DNA of 64,000 bases, from contig JBLDXI010000020.1 in NCBI GenBank assembly GCA_047495785.1, forward strand, positions 620,001-684,000. The letters run 5' to 3'. The notes under the pieces are model-generated. The model made no database searches and was not told the DNA's origin. It saw only the letters and a program-made list of their open reading frames with translations. Source of the stretch: Lepidodermella squamata (Eukaryota > Gastrotricha). This document shows, in pieces, positions 36,519 to 47,749 of the stretch. A program made the translations under genes and the position numbers. Positions within the stretch are counted from its first letter, which is position 1; every line of letters starts with the position of its first letter.

Positions 36519-39224
36519 ATGAATCACACGATGGTTGAAACGAAACTCGAGCAACAGCATGAGATTAACGAGGAGCATTCGTGGAGCGAAAAAGCATGGC
36601 CAATATTGGTCGTTCTGGCGCCGATTTGCATCACTGGACTCGTTACAAACGCAATTGTGGTGTGGGTTTTCGTCAAGTGGCGAGTCCTTCGCGATCGCAT
36701 TAATCTGTTTGTGGTTAACTTGGCTGTATCTAATTTGGCTATTTGCATCGTCGCTCCGCCTCTGATTGCTTTGCCGATCATTCTAGCTCACCGGGCAGAA
36801 ACTCCTGAGCAAGAGATCGTGACAGGTAAAATATTGTCTTAAGGATTGTTTTGCCATGGGCTAAGATGCCAAAATTTGAAAATCTGGCATTTTTTACATT
36901 TTTATTCAGATTTGCCAATTTAATTTTTTTTACGAAATTTCAGACCTCATTTACCGATTTTCGGCTTGCCTCTTCGGGCTTTCATGCTATGCCAACTCAT
37001 TCGCGACAACAGCGATTGCCTTGCATCGTCGTAGAATGGTAAGAATGCAGAAATATTACTCATGTCTCAGAAAGGGTAAATGTCACTTTCATTTTCATAG
37101 ATCCTGAAACCACGAGCACAGATGAAAAATGAACGGCCTCAAATAGCGATTTGTTTCTTGATGTGGGGTATTTCATTTCTGCTTGCCGTGCCTGAACTGT
37201 TTCGCTGTGCGACGTCGGGCGAGGAGCACAAAGACACAGCCGATCTAACGCTTCCAACCTTGCTAGGGCCATTCCAACGGCTCGGCCTTGAAATCGCCCG
37301 TGTAACACTCCAGTTTCTGCTCGTCTCTTTTCTCATGATTTTTTCCTATGTCTCGGTTTTCTTCGCGCTGAGAAAGCGATCCATAATTCGAGCACAATTC
37401 CAGCGGGACAAAAGTCTCAAGGCTCAGGCTCAACGATTGTCGGCCATTCAGTACAAGAAACACTGCACCCAAAACGTCGCCAAAGCTAGCAGTATTCCTT
37501 TTAAACAGTCTCTCAAGCTGAGGCTATGCGCAAGTAGCAAAAGCACGGGCGCAGAAACCATCAAGGAGGGGCAACCTCGCCTTGATCGGCGACCAACGCT
37601 CACAGGCTCCTGTGTCACCGCCGGCGCCGCCTCGGCCGCGGCTACTACTACGACAGTGCTTATTGGCGGTTCGACTACCCATGGTAGACCAATGTCGACA
37701 TCGTGTGACACCGTCGAGTTCGCTCTGACATCTGGTCAAGCTGCGAATGCCGAACCGCAATCGCCAGTACAATCGAAAAATTCACCCTCAATGCGCCTTA
37801 GGAAGAAGATCCCGTCTAGAATGATGAAGCATGTGTGGGCGTCGTTGAAAGAGAAAAAGTTTTCGGCATCCGACTCTAAAAACGTCGCAATCCTTATTGC
37901 GACTATCGTCGTTCATTTCGCCTGCTGGTCACCCTACAACGCCGTCCGACTCTACGTTGCTGTAGTCGAAGCGGTGAATAATGCTGAGGAGCCAAGAGCT
38001 CCCATAGCAGAGGGCATAGTGTTATGCATCGCTGCGAGTTCTGTTCTACATTGCCCAATTTTTTATACCTGGTTCAACCGACGTAATCGGCATGGCTTAG
38101 TAGCTTGTTGTGCAGCGATAATTCCATGCCGGGATTCCCATGTTAAGCGTCGCCTTAGAGAAATGGCTCATCGTGGAAATTCTCATCGTGCTTATCGCTT
38201 ACCAATCGCTACCGAGGCGCTTCCAAGTCGTGCACCCATGCGAACCCCGTCGAGGCTTCAATTTCGCGTTATGAATGTCCTACGGCGGCATTCTCGCACT
38301 GGAGTTCTCGATGAACTGCGCCAAATTTTGTATAATGCCCAGCGTAGAAGTTCGACAAGTAGCCAAGGAATACCCCCGGCGCGGGCTAATTCTTTCGCCA
38401 TGTCAGAAACCCAGATAGGCAATTTTGATGGCGAAACTACGTTGTCTTACGGGGATCGCGACTCTGACAGTGAGAGATCAAGGGGCGACGAATCGACACT
38501 GTTAGTACCGACAGCTGCGTCGAATAATCTCACTCCGATGGCTTCTTTAATCATGAACCGAAACGAGGTTTTCCCTTCTTGGCTGACCAACCTACAGACT
38601 ACACTTGCTAACGTACAGCCACTACGCGCGAACATGTCGACAGATCCCAACTTGAGCGGCTTGGAAAATGCCGTTCACGAACAGCTGGCTATGAATTTGA
38701 GCTCGGATCAATTAGAGAAAGCTATTATAGAGCTGGTGAAGAATTCGGCACATCAGCCGATTGTCTCTAGATCTATCTCCCAAAACAGTCAGGCTATATC
38801 GGCGAATGGTGACGACACCGTGTTCAGTAAGCAATTCGTTGAGCTTCTCTTGCTCGAAATAGAACGCAACTTGGAAGATGACAACTCTTCGAAACCTCAT
38901 TTCGCTACGGCTGAAGATATCATACCCAGCAGCTGCAGAACTTTAGGCACCCTACTGAAACCCTCCTTATCTCATACTGGAATTTACCAGCTGCTCGTCG
39001 ACCCTTCTACTCCTGCTAGCATCCGTCGAGCCTTGAGCAGCCATATTTTGCGCAGTGTCGGATCCGCTGAGCAGCTCTACCGCAAAACTCGATCTCCGAA
39101 TACCCAGGGTCAGAATCGATCTCTCCGACGGCACGCTACTACAGTCCAGAAAGCCAAAAATCTGTTGCCTGTACCAGAAAAATTTGGAACTCAGCCCTCT
39201 CTCATGGCAATTAATTTGACCTGA
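36519..39224 (+). CDS. Atypical rhodopsin-class GPCR
   Basis: Seven-helix receptor, 841 residues. Exons: 36519..36825, 36944..37038, 37101..39224. TM1 has the conserved Asn (GLVTNAIVVWVF). TM2 reads NLAVSNLA, with Asn in place of the usual Asp 2.50. TM3 ends in LHRRRM, so the DRY motif has His for Asp while Arg 3.50 is kept. TM6 has the classic FACWSPYN. TM7 reads CPIFYTW, with Cys for Asn in NPxxY. Intracellular loop 3 is about 180 residues and the C-tail over 350 residues, both Ser/Arg-rich. ECL2 carries a Cys after TM4 (ELFRCATSG). This overall pattern is nearest to amine or peptide receptors, but no ligand class can be assigned. A poly(A) signal AATAAA lies at 39259-39264. Confidence 0.88.
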
Positions 39225-40619
39225 GTGTTGTAAGGGAAAAATGATCACAGAATTTTCAAATAAAAAACGCTCCTTTCGATTGTTAGCCTTCTGCATTTAT
39301 TCATCAAAACCAAATGCGAGCAGGGTGACAGGATAGCCCCTCGCGCCGATCATGAAATATGATTTTTAGTGCTCATGTCCAATCAACTATTACGCTTTCA
39401 ACATTTTTCGGTTATACAACACGCATTGATTTGGCCTAGAATTTTCCTGCGATTCACTTACATAGGATTTATAGATTTACAGGAAATTTTCTTCCACTCG
39501 AACAATATTGCTTTTAACTAATATTTTTTAGCTACTGCGCCAATAGAAACTGAATACCTGTCGTCAAGCAAAAACAGCCGAACTGACCAGAAACGATTTT
39601 TGTAAGAAAAGAATAGAACTTTCGACGATGAAATTTCAAACACGAATCTAAATGTTTACACAATAATAATTTTCTTGGGCGGCACATTCAAGAAAGGAAA
39701 AAGACAGCGAGAGTCAAGGCCATTTGAAAGAGAGCGAAACACTCAGGTGAAAAATGCCACTCGTTACAACCATCCACTACTCTGCACAGAGTCATATATA
39801 TCTGTCAACAGAAAAATAGCGATTAGTGATTTACAGAAAGCGAAACTCATCTACAAGTTGTCGAAGGGTTTACGAGGAATCGATCGCGCGCCATCCCTAA
39901 TTATATAATCATCGAGTGATTAATATGGAACATCTCTCGAGCAATTAAAAACAGAAGTACATGACAACAACACCCAGACCCAGATCTAATGAAGAGATGA
40001 TTAATGGTGTTCATGAATATTTGTTGAAATTATTTAACGATATCGAGCATGAATTTTCAGCATGTATCATGTTCGTCTTTTGTTTCAATTATAACTAAAT
40101 TACGCGGTCTTCGTAAAAATGATGACGCAATTTGATAGTGGAAAAGAAGAGCATCATGAAAATATTGAAAATTTACAAAACCTTGATCTTGATACATAGG
40201 AACGCATTAGAGACGTACAAATATTTTACCAATATTTAACAGTTACAATAATAATGGTTCATAATCAAAAAGCAAGAAATGCATGAAAGGCATGAGATAT
40301 GTGTTGTGCTTTCCATTTCATCAATCAGTGTATTTATAGTTATATAAGCTATGACTCGATTTATAATCTAGTTCGGCATGCTGATGGAGACATGCCGAAT
40401 CTCTGCGCGAGAAGGAAGTTGCCCCATTTGAAGAGTAAACGCGACGGTGGCGCCGAGTGTTTGTTGTTTTGTGTGATAAAATGAGATAAATCAGTCAAGC
40501 ACGATGAACAATCTTAACATACAGGTTTTAAAAAAGAAAGAGACAAAGACCATTCATCAACTGCTAAGCGCGCTTGCAACGAGTTTCTGCGGCTTTTGAG
40601 AGGCGGCACATGTGACACG
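39225..40619. other. Intergenic region between the GPCR and UBE2Q
   Basis: About 1.4 kb at a convergent gene junction. It is AT-rich with the GPCR poly(A) signal at its left end. No coding exon or repeat was recognised. Confidence 0.5.
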
Positions 40620-42408
40620 TTAACCTTCTTTCGATGGAGGCGTATACCAGCCTGTCAAGTGAAATATAATAAACTCATTACAATAACCACGAAAGGCAAG
40701 CCAAGCTAACCATGGTCTTTGTGATACTGTACGAGGTGTTTGTATGCGTGCATTGCTCGCTGATAGGAGTACTCGGCCTGTATAAACAAAAATTTTACCA
40801 AAGAAAAGCCATGTTTCACTGAATGTAAAGCTCCGCGAACATACTCGACTAGCAGAAAAATTTATACGAGCACCACCACGAGTTAACGTGGATGATATCT
40901 GCATAATAGCTGACTCGACGCTGTAAGCGGATGACCAGCCATCCGGCGTCAAAAGTTCCTGATGAAAAGAACAAAAGCAGTAGGTAACACACTGTTTTTC
41001 TTGTAGCTTCCAACTTACCATGCAAATTGCACCGCCTGAAAGCACATGGCCGTGGGTAATAACTGGGTACACAAGTCGTACGAAGGGGGGCGAGAATGGG
41101 AAGGAATCGTTAAAGTAGAATCTAGGGAATAATTTGCATTTCATATCGCAGAAAATTACTATAACAAACTTACATCATTTCAATACAATCAGTATTGTCT
41201 TTGCTCTTGAGCTTTTGTAAATCGCGCCACAAGTGACTGTCAATGTCCAATCTAAATTAATGACAACTTGGTAATATTCGAATATACCAATTATCGAAAA
41301 TTTACTTATTGAGTTTAACGGTCCACTGATAAAGGTCAGCTTCGTCTGGTTGCACAACAAATATGCCTGGGTAAAGATGAAAAAAACGCATTAATTTTGG
41401 GAAATAGCGAAAGCCATGTACTAACGATCTTTGTAGCCTTGAGATTTGTAAAGACTGTTCAGCTCTCTCAGAAGCCTATTTACAGCAACAACACTTCCTG
41501 TATGCTTCGAAGCGCCACTCTTCGTTTGACTGTCGAAACGGCGTTTGAGAATTTTGTTAATTATTTCTCTTTCGCCGTCGTTTACACCTGACATGTCAAG
41601 ATCAAACGGCCCTGAATTAATTAAAAAGGAATGAGCATGGCTTGGAAATTAAAGCAAACGCAAGCCAACCGCTAGGTACACTAGAAAATGGCGCGCTAGA
41701 AGAAGAAGGACCCGCAACATCACGATTGCTTCCGCTGGGTTGGTTAACTTGCGAAACCGGTTTGAAAATGTCGTCCATGTCGTCAATCATCATTTCATCA
41801 GCAGCATCGCCCTCGCCCGCGCCAGCTCCATCACCTTCAGCAGCATCTAAGTTCATTTCAACGCTAGAAACTTCTGAACCTGCTCCGCTGTCTCCCGCTC
41901 GACGCCGACCGAGCACAACCTTTATAAAATAACACCAACTGAAATTAACATCGTCATTTGGGGGTAATATGGCGTCGTACCTCAGATAGAATAGCTTCAA
42001 CTCTTTGAATATCAGGTTCCACAGAGGGCAAACCCCAGAGATCAACAACAAGCCGAATCAGGTTATAGAATGAGGCCTTGAAGCTGGTCCCTTGGAAGTC
42101 ATTCGCTCGCTGTAGAACCGTATCCATGCGAGCATCCGTAGTCGGGCAGTCGTCCGCACAATACCACATCACAGTTTGACTTGCGGCTGTGAGCTGTGGG
42201 TAAGATTCGAATTATATGTCATATAAGTATTCATAAAAACGTTTAATACCATAAATGACGCTTTGACAAAATGAGTCAGCCCGTTGGAATTAGGGGGCGT
42301 AAAATTCAAGCTGAAATCGTCAATATCAGCATTTGTAATTCTAATATACTGGTGGCTGGCAGCGAAAACGTCGCTGAGGACCTTGGCCTCTTCCTTCACT
42401 TGAGTCAT
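40620..42408 (-). CDS. UBE2Q: Ubiquitin-conjugating enzyme E2 Q
   Basis: E2 enzyme that carries ubiquitin on a thioester Cys. Exons (minus): 42408..42250, 42193..41981, 41919..41682, 41611..41426, 41366..41306, 41251..41174, 41121..41019, 40958..40845, 40777..40711, 40651..40620; 416 residues (human UBE2Q1 422). The N-terminal RWD-like region ends with MWYCADD. An acidic linker is rich in Glu, Asp, Gly and Ala. The UBC fold begins with [15 protein letters not shown] and continues with [13 protein letters not shown]. The catalytic Cys lies in [19 protein letters not shown] at about residue 345. The protein ends WYTPPSKEG, matching the family's WYTPP end. All splice phases join. It is a single complete gene; N-terminal start context was not compared further. 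Confidence 0.95.
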
Positions 42409-43679
42409 TTAAAACCTAGACTGGCAAAAAAGACACTTTACATTTACTCATGCATAGATGCAAATCACATAATTCGTAATTCGCGAATGAAAGGAGACAC
42501 CGCATATTTGAAATAGCGCGTAATTGTCAAACTGGGCTAGCAAGTAACAAGAGGCCGTTATTATGATTGCTAGGGATAAGCACGCGATGCAAGGGAAAAG
42601 CAAATTGCTCACTGCGGGCGGTTTTTCTTAAAATTTGCCTTCGCCTTCCACACAACCCGAAAGAGTATAGACGCCTTAGTCACGTGGAAGTAAAATAAAA
42701 TCATTCGTATTCGTATTCGTAAGCACGCGGTGGCCAGTCGAATTATGAAAGCCGAGCTCTTGACTTCTGTAGTAGCCTTTTCATTATGTGGTAATTCCAG
42801 AGAAAAGGATCATATTGAAAATCGACCAAATGGTGTTTGTAATGGAAAAATAAGTCGACTCTTCAATTGAAATCGGCTTGTCGATATAAGATCGAAAATG
42901 GAAAGAATTATAGGCATGTCGTCGAATTTCGAATTTTAGCAGTGGAGGAATATGAAAACGTCAGGTAAGTAAGCGGCAAGTCTTCATCTTCATTATGGAC
43001 CGAAGTTTAATCAAGGCTAATCTATATTAATTACCTGGCTCAAAAGCATGATTCGTGATTCGCCATGAGTACTTCAAGATTCAGCAGGGTGATCAAACTC
43101 AAAATTAACTCACTTTAACAAGATGAATTAGAAAGAATCCGAAGAGATTCTGAAAGCTGGAGTGTGCCCTCAAACGCTAAATTCAGCGCTTTGAACCCAG
43201 CGTATATTGAAACGGTATTCATTACTCAATCAAGAGTATCGGCAACATCGACCCCGGGTTCGATTCAACAGAAAAATGCGTAAAAACTTCTGAAAATGAG
43301 GTTGGCGCTAGACTTTACTTGAACTTAACAAAAGTGAAGACCATCTGACAAAACTTAAATTGTAAAAATATTAATATCAACTATAAATTTTATAACACTA
43401 TTGAGTAAAATTGTAGCTTATTAAGTTGTATAATATCCGCAGCGAAAACTCGTGCTGGTGTTAGTGAGCAAGGTGCAAGGTGTGTGGTTTCTTGTTTCCG
43501 GCTGTAAACTGGAACCGATCGTGCGTCGGAAGCACTTTTTTGAAGTTAAGAACATTTGGTAGATGGAACGCCAAGTAACTAGTTTTCTTATTCTACACTT
43601 ATGATTCTAAGACGAAGACGCCATGGCGCAAGAGGATCGGCACATAGCTCGCTTATGATGTCACACTGGTCTCCTCTTT
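42409..43679. other. Intergenic region upstream of UBE2Q
   Basis: About 1.3 kb. A short run of ATTCGT units lies at about 42701-42721. A match to a pol III B box at about 43256-43266 was examined and rejected. No gene was found. The 3' part may hold further decayed LINE sequence. Confidence 0.45.
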
Positions 43680-44450
43680 CGTAGGAAGATGTGGTTTCAG
43701 ACAGACTGCCTAACGCCAAATACAAAGCTATCTCAGTAGCCAGCAGCCTAAGATCTTATTGTGACGGACTCATTGATAAATTGATAAATCTCATGGACTA
43801 TAAACGCCGCCAAATGTGTTGTTCTCCGAATCGGAAAATTCGCTGACAAATTTGATTACGTAATTGATGGTGTCAAGCTTGACTACCAATCATCATTGAA
43901 AGATTTAGGGGCGTTGATTGACTGGCACCTGAGTTTCGGACCGCATTCTGATAATTTGGCGAAGAAATGTAGCAAACTTGTTGGTGCAATATGCAAGACG
44001 TTTCACTCTAAACAGTTGAGAATCAAAGCACACATCTGCTAACTCGTGTTGATTACTGCTCGACCATTTATACGCCTGTGTGGCAAGGTGATTGTGATAC
44101 TGTGGAGCAAGTGCTGCGTCGCTTCACGAAACAAATTGTGCTTCCTAAATATACCTACATCATGCATGCTTACATCGAAGGTGCTGAATACCTTGAGCGT
44201 CTGAAAACCTTAGGTATGGTAACATTTGAAATGAGACGCTTCCAGAGGGATATTGTCTTTCTGCACAAAATCTAAAAAAATATATCCGACCTGAAGTTTG
44301 CGGATTTTTTATTTCGCAGCGTAAAAAAGGTCCATCTCATCAAATTAAGGCTGCAATATGTATAACAGACGTTTTCAAATACTCATTCTTCAATCGCGCT
44401 AGAGATGCGTGGAATAGGCTTTCTAATGGAGTAGTATGTACCAATCATCA
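43680..44450 (+). mobile_element. Decayed non-LTR retrotransposon, reverse transcriptase C-terminal fragment
   Basis: Reading in three frames gives the order typical of the end of a LINE (jockey/CR1/L2-like) polymerase protein. First is WTINAAKCVVLRIGK, then DYQSSLKDLGALID (the LGV-type motif region), then RVDYCSTIYTPVW with RRFTKQI and ERLKTLGMVTFEMRR. Last is SFFNRARDAWNRLSNGVV. Frame changes occur near 43797, 44039 and after 44275, and a stop lies at 44275, so no intact protein is left. The catalytic core and the 5' half are missing. This is an inactive 5'-truncated relic. Clade is not certain. Confidence 0.8.
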
Positions 44451-44560
44451 GGGCCGGATCACCCAGTAGGCAAGTAAGGCAGTTGCCTTGGGGCCCTTTG
44501 AATTTTGGCACCTCAAGTAAAAAACCACAGGGGGACCCTTACCATCAAAGGGCCCAAGAA
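44449..44560. mobile_element. Possible hAT-type transposon terminus with hairpin
   Basis: Begins CAGGGCCGG, a start common at hAT element ends. An 11-base inverted repeat follows (GGGCCCTTTGA at 44491-44501 and its complement at 44545-44555). The matching far terminus was not found, so this is a solo end or a coincidence. Confidence 0.35.
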
Positions 44561-44743
44561 AAAAATCGTACTCCCAACAAAAACCAAAGGCTCCCCCATT
44601 ATGTTTTGTTCGCATTCGACAGTTTGCCTTATTACAAACTTATGATTTTGTTTGAAGAATCATGCCCTTTACGGTCTTTGGCTGCGCTGCATAAATCCGG
44701 CTGTCTGAAAATGTGAGAAATGTGGTGATAATCGTCAGCTAAA

Positions 44744-44758
44744 GCTCGCTTCGCTCGC
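44744..44758. repeat. 15-base inverted repeat, left member
   Basis: GCTCGCTTCGCTCGC, whose exact reverse complement is at 45702-45716. The two enclose the SPT5 fragment and the palindrome cluster. Confidence 0.6.
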
Positions 44759-44872
44759 TGCTGACTAATTTCTAGCCAGGGTGTGACTTCAGGGGGGATG
44801 GGATCCCCACCAGCTCGACCGGGCCAGACAACAAAATGAGAATTTATCCCAGTTTTGTTAATTTTGAGAGGT

Positions 44873-45307
44873 TGTGGAGCCGAAGCGCCGGGTGCTGACG
44901 CGTACGGCGGCGAGGACGAAATGCCAGCATCGTCGGACGGAAGCTGGATATGCCGTGATATCAAAGTGCGAGTCGCCAACAACTCGGAAGTGCTGGATCT
45001 GGCCGGGCGGGAAGGCCACGTCGTCAACATCGACGGCGTTTCCGGCCAGGTGCACGTCAGCTTTGGCGACGACCTGCTCAACGTACCTCTTAGCTGCCTG
45101 CGGCCAATCATGCCGCAAACGGGCGAGCGTGTCAAGATCGTGGTTGGCGATAACGCCGGCATCACTGGTACGCTGATTTCCGTCGAGGAAGTCAACGCCG
45201 ACGGTGTCGTGCAGACCGACGACGAGGAAATTCGCCTGTTGCCTGTGCGGAATTTGTGTCGATTGGCTGACCATCTTCAATGGGGGTTATTTTCGAAGCT
45301 GTCTTTA
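44873..45307 (+). pseudogene. Orphan C-terminal fragment of transcription elongation factor SPT5
   Basis: A single open frame encodes about 115 residues that read as the last KOW domains of SPT5: SWICRDIKVRVAN, then GHVVNIDGVSGQVHVSFGD, then VKIVVGDNAGITGTLISVEE and the end LLPVRNLCRL. SPT5 with SPT4 forms DSIF and controls RNA polymerase II pausing. A full gene needs about 1000 residues, and no upstream NGN or KOW exon exists before it; the neighbouring DNA is transposon debris. The reading frame is intact and GC-rich, so the copy is either recent or still expressed. The reading diverges from SPT5 after NLCRL and ends at the stop 45305-45307. It could be a transposon-captured exon, a segmental duplication, or the last exon of a misassembled gene. 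Confidence 0.65.
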
Positions 45308-45337
45308 TGATAAAGTTGACTCTATCGATAATGTCTC

Positions 45338-45353
45338 CTAAAGTCGACTTTAG
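45338..45353. repeat. Perfect 16-base palindrome
   Basis: CTAAAGTCGACTTTAG reads the same on both strands. It belongs to a cluster of related AAAGTCG/CGACTTT units over the next 200 bases. Confidence 0.9.
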
Positions 45354-45488
45354 CTAAAGTTAGCTGATCTCAGCTGGTTTATATGATAGACTTGGAGCTA
45401 GCTTTATCCACAGCGTGATTTTCGAAGATAGAGCCGACTTTATTTGCGAAAAGTCGTCTTTATCCTGCCTATATAAATGTACTAGAGC

Positions 45489-45518
45489 CGATAAAGACGA
45501 CCACCCTCGTCTTTATCG
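45489..45518. repeat. Perfect hairpin with 12-base arms
   Basis: CGATAAAGACGA and its exact complement, separated by CCACCC. The arm sequence resembles the other AAAG/CTTT palindromic units nearby, which suggests a degenerate foldback element rather than a gene terminator. Confidence 0.85.
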
Positions 45519-45701
45519 CCTTAAAGTCGGCTTTATAGTGGTAAATGGTGCTTTAATCGCACACAGCTATGATTCATATTATTGTCGATGTTTTTTTTGC
45601 ATTTTTTTTTTGCTGCGCTGCTCTTCGAGAAAATACGCTAAGTTAGAGATTTCAGCTGATAGCTGAGAGGCATACTGACAATACTTAGCCCCATAACCAT
45701 G

Positions 45702-45716
45702 CGAGCGAAGCGAGCA
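45702..45716. repeat. 15-base inverted repeat, right member
   Basis: GCGAGCGAAGCGAGC, the exact reverse complement of 44744-44758. Confidence 0.6.
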
Positions 45717-46669
45717 TGTGAACGAGTCTCGTTAGTTTTGCGATGAAAGAGCTCAAAACCGCGTGGATTAGGATTTCGTGGATTAGGCGTTTCCCGTCGA
45801 TTGGTAGCCAACGCAACTGTTTGAGGAGAGCGGAGCTGACTTTTAAACCAGCCGGCGTAGCCTCTTTTAACGTCGGTGATAGGCGCTGAAATGCTCTGCT
45901 GAATTATTATTAATAATTCCAAGTCTTGATGAGAATAAGATTACAGGCAAAATGCTGTCTTTTGCCAAACAGGATATAACTGCCATAAGAATGCGCTAAG
46001 CTATGACCCGACCCATGGGCTTTTCCTCGCGAAGCAGACATCTAAAAAGACAGATTAGTTAGCAGGATACGATAATCTGATTAGCTAAAGACGTACCTAC
46101 ACAATGAAAAACAATTATTTGGGTAGAAAACTGAGGTGAAGAAACGGATTCAACAAAGCAAAAATGCTGATCGCACGACAGCACAATTTTGAATATTGCG
46201 CGGTAAAATTATTGACATTTTATAAAATTAAAATGTATTTTTAAATAAAAAAAATTATTTAAAAACGTAAATTATAAACTGTATTTTTAGCGCGGGGAAT
46301 TTTTCAAGTTCGCGAAGCAGCTTCTGGCACCTTCTGCAGTCTCTTTTCGGGTCGTGTTTGCCGTCGGTTAGCGGTACCGCCTACCTGTGTTCAGTTCCTA
46401 ACGTTTCCGTTTGCCATCTGCGATGCGCGATGCATGCGTTGGGCGTTCATTCACGGGTTTATATTATGAGCTTGGAGCTTTTTGCACAGAGATAGTGTGA
46501 TGTTATCCGTGATTGTAGCTACTTACTGCTGATTCTGTTGGTATGAGGTCTCTCGGAAATCCGTTGTATTTGAAATTTGGAGTGTTGAATTTGTGCTCTG
46601 TTATAGTTCATATACATTCTCGTTGTCTAGTTAGCATTTCCTATCTAATATGTTGTTTTTCGTTTTTAG

Positions 46670-47749
46670 ATGGAATGTGTTCGAAGGTTTCTTAAAGCAG
46701 TTGAAAGTCACTCGGTATCTGTTGATTCGAAAACACCTAGTGCCATTGAAATAGACGATTACTTGAAGCTTGTCGCCCGAACTGGTAAAACTCATGTACC
46801 TTGGAAGAAGCTGAAATCTGTTTTGATTAATCGAGTCTCAAAAGTTATCGACGACTTTTTTGAAGAACAATGCAGTGACAAGCAATCTGAGTGTCCCGCT
46901 GCAGAAGCCTCCAAATGTTTACAAACAAAAGAGAGAATTTTGCAGTGTTTATTGGAGTTCGACGGCATTCCATTCACAATACAGCGTTTAGCTGAACTAG
47001 TTGTTGATCCGAGGAAGAATTATAAACGCGTCGATAAGTTTCTGCGGGCCGTCGAGAAAAATGTTATGGTCATCACAACAATTGATCCACTTGGCAATCG
47101 CATTGTAACTGATTCTCAACAGACGGTAGCTAACGCATGGAATGAAAACCTGTTTCCTCCTCCTTCGCCGAGCTCAAGAGTGCGCAGGATGTCAGTTGAT
47201 GAATTGATCGACACATCTTCAAGTAATGTTGCGTCGCCTCAAATGGTCGCTGCTGCTATGATGCCACCTCCACCCTCGCCTCCCCCTTTCTCTCCGAAGC
47301 AGCAAAAATCCCCTCTACCCGTGGAACCCCCTGTGGACAGCTCACCTCTGGTGCTAGAGAATGCTGAGACGCCGGAAAAGGCAGATGATGCTCCCAGTCT
47401 TGGAGATGTTCCGCTCGGCTCTGGGGACTCAGTAACTAAATCGCTCTCCAAAAAACCAGTGATAGTGTGGCACCCTGAAGGGTCTAAAAAGCCTAGTAAA
47501 GTTGCGCCAGCTGTTAAGTCACCTGCGCCGACCGATGTTCCTAGCGGAGATGTACCATCAAAACCCGTTGATACCGCGCCTCCGGCGGCTGATGAAAAGC
47601 AATTGTCACAAGAGGCTGCCGTCACTCCCTGCGAAATAGAGCCTTCATCTAAGCGGCAACGGTTCAACGATGATGGTTGTGATTGCGATTCGACCACACC
47701 AGATGGCGAAAGCTCGTCATCGCCCGTTTCAGTGTCCTCTTTGACTTAG
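46670..47749 (+). CDS. PPP4R2: Protein phosphatase 4 regulatory subunit 2
   Basis: Regulatory subunit of the PP4 complex (PP4C-R2-R3), which dephosphorylates DNA-damage and splicing substrates in the nucleus and at centrosomes. One coding exon, 359 residues. The conserved PPP4R2 domain covers about residues 1-150: VPWKKLKSVLINRV, the FDGIPFTIQRLAEL block and the YKRVDKFLRAVEKNVMV block. The remainder is a Pro/Ser-rich disordered tail, shorter and less acidic than in vertebrates. The ATG follows an AG acceptor directly (a run of T then AGATGG), so a 5' UTR intron or spliced-leader addition is likely. No frame damage. Confidence 0.92.
   Translation: MECVRRFLKAVESHSVSVDSKTPSAIEIDDYLKLVARTGKTHVPWKKLKSVLINRVSKVIDDFFEEQCSDKQSECPAAEASKCLQTKERILQCLLEFDGIPFTIQRLAELVVDPRKNYKRVDKFLRAVEKNVMVITTIDPLGNRIVTDSQQTVANAWNENLFPPPSPSSRVRRMSVDELIDTSSSNVASPQMVAAAMMPPPPSPPPFSPKQQKSPLPVEPPVDSSPLVLENAETPEKADDAPSLGDVPLGSGDSVTKSLSKKPVIVWHPEGSKKPSKVAPAVKSPAPTDVPSGDVPSKPVDTAPPAADEKQLSQEAAVTPCEIEPSSKRQRFNDDGCDCDSTTPDGESSSSPVSVSSLT

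Larger units (their letters stand above)
45308..46669. other. Intergenic region between the SPT5 fragment and PPP4R2
   Basis: About 1.4 kb with the palindrome cluster at 45310-45540, the right inverted repeat at 45702-45716, and the GC-richer likely promoter and 5' UTR of PPP4R2 from about 46300. A plausible donor (GTATGAG) at 46541 pairs with the acceptor just before the PPP4R2 ATG. Confidence 0.5.

Noticed and set aside
43244-43280. Sequence resembling a pol III B box (GGGTTCGATTC), hinting at a tRNA or tRNA-derived SINE
   Set aside because: No A box or cloverleaf stems fit at the expected distance, and the T-arm stem does not pair.
45638-45922. Minus-strand open frame of 94 codons next to the right 15-base repeat
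   Set aside because: No recognisable protein features and it lies within repeat-rich DNA.
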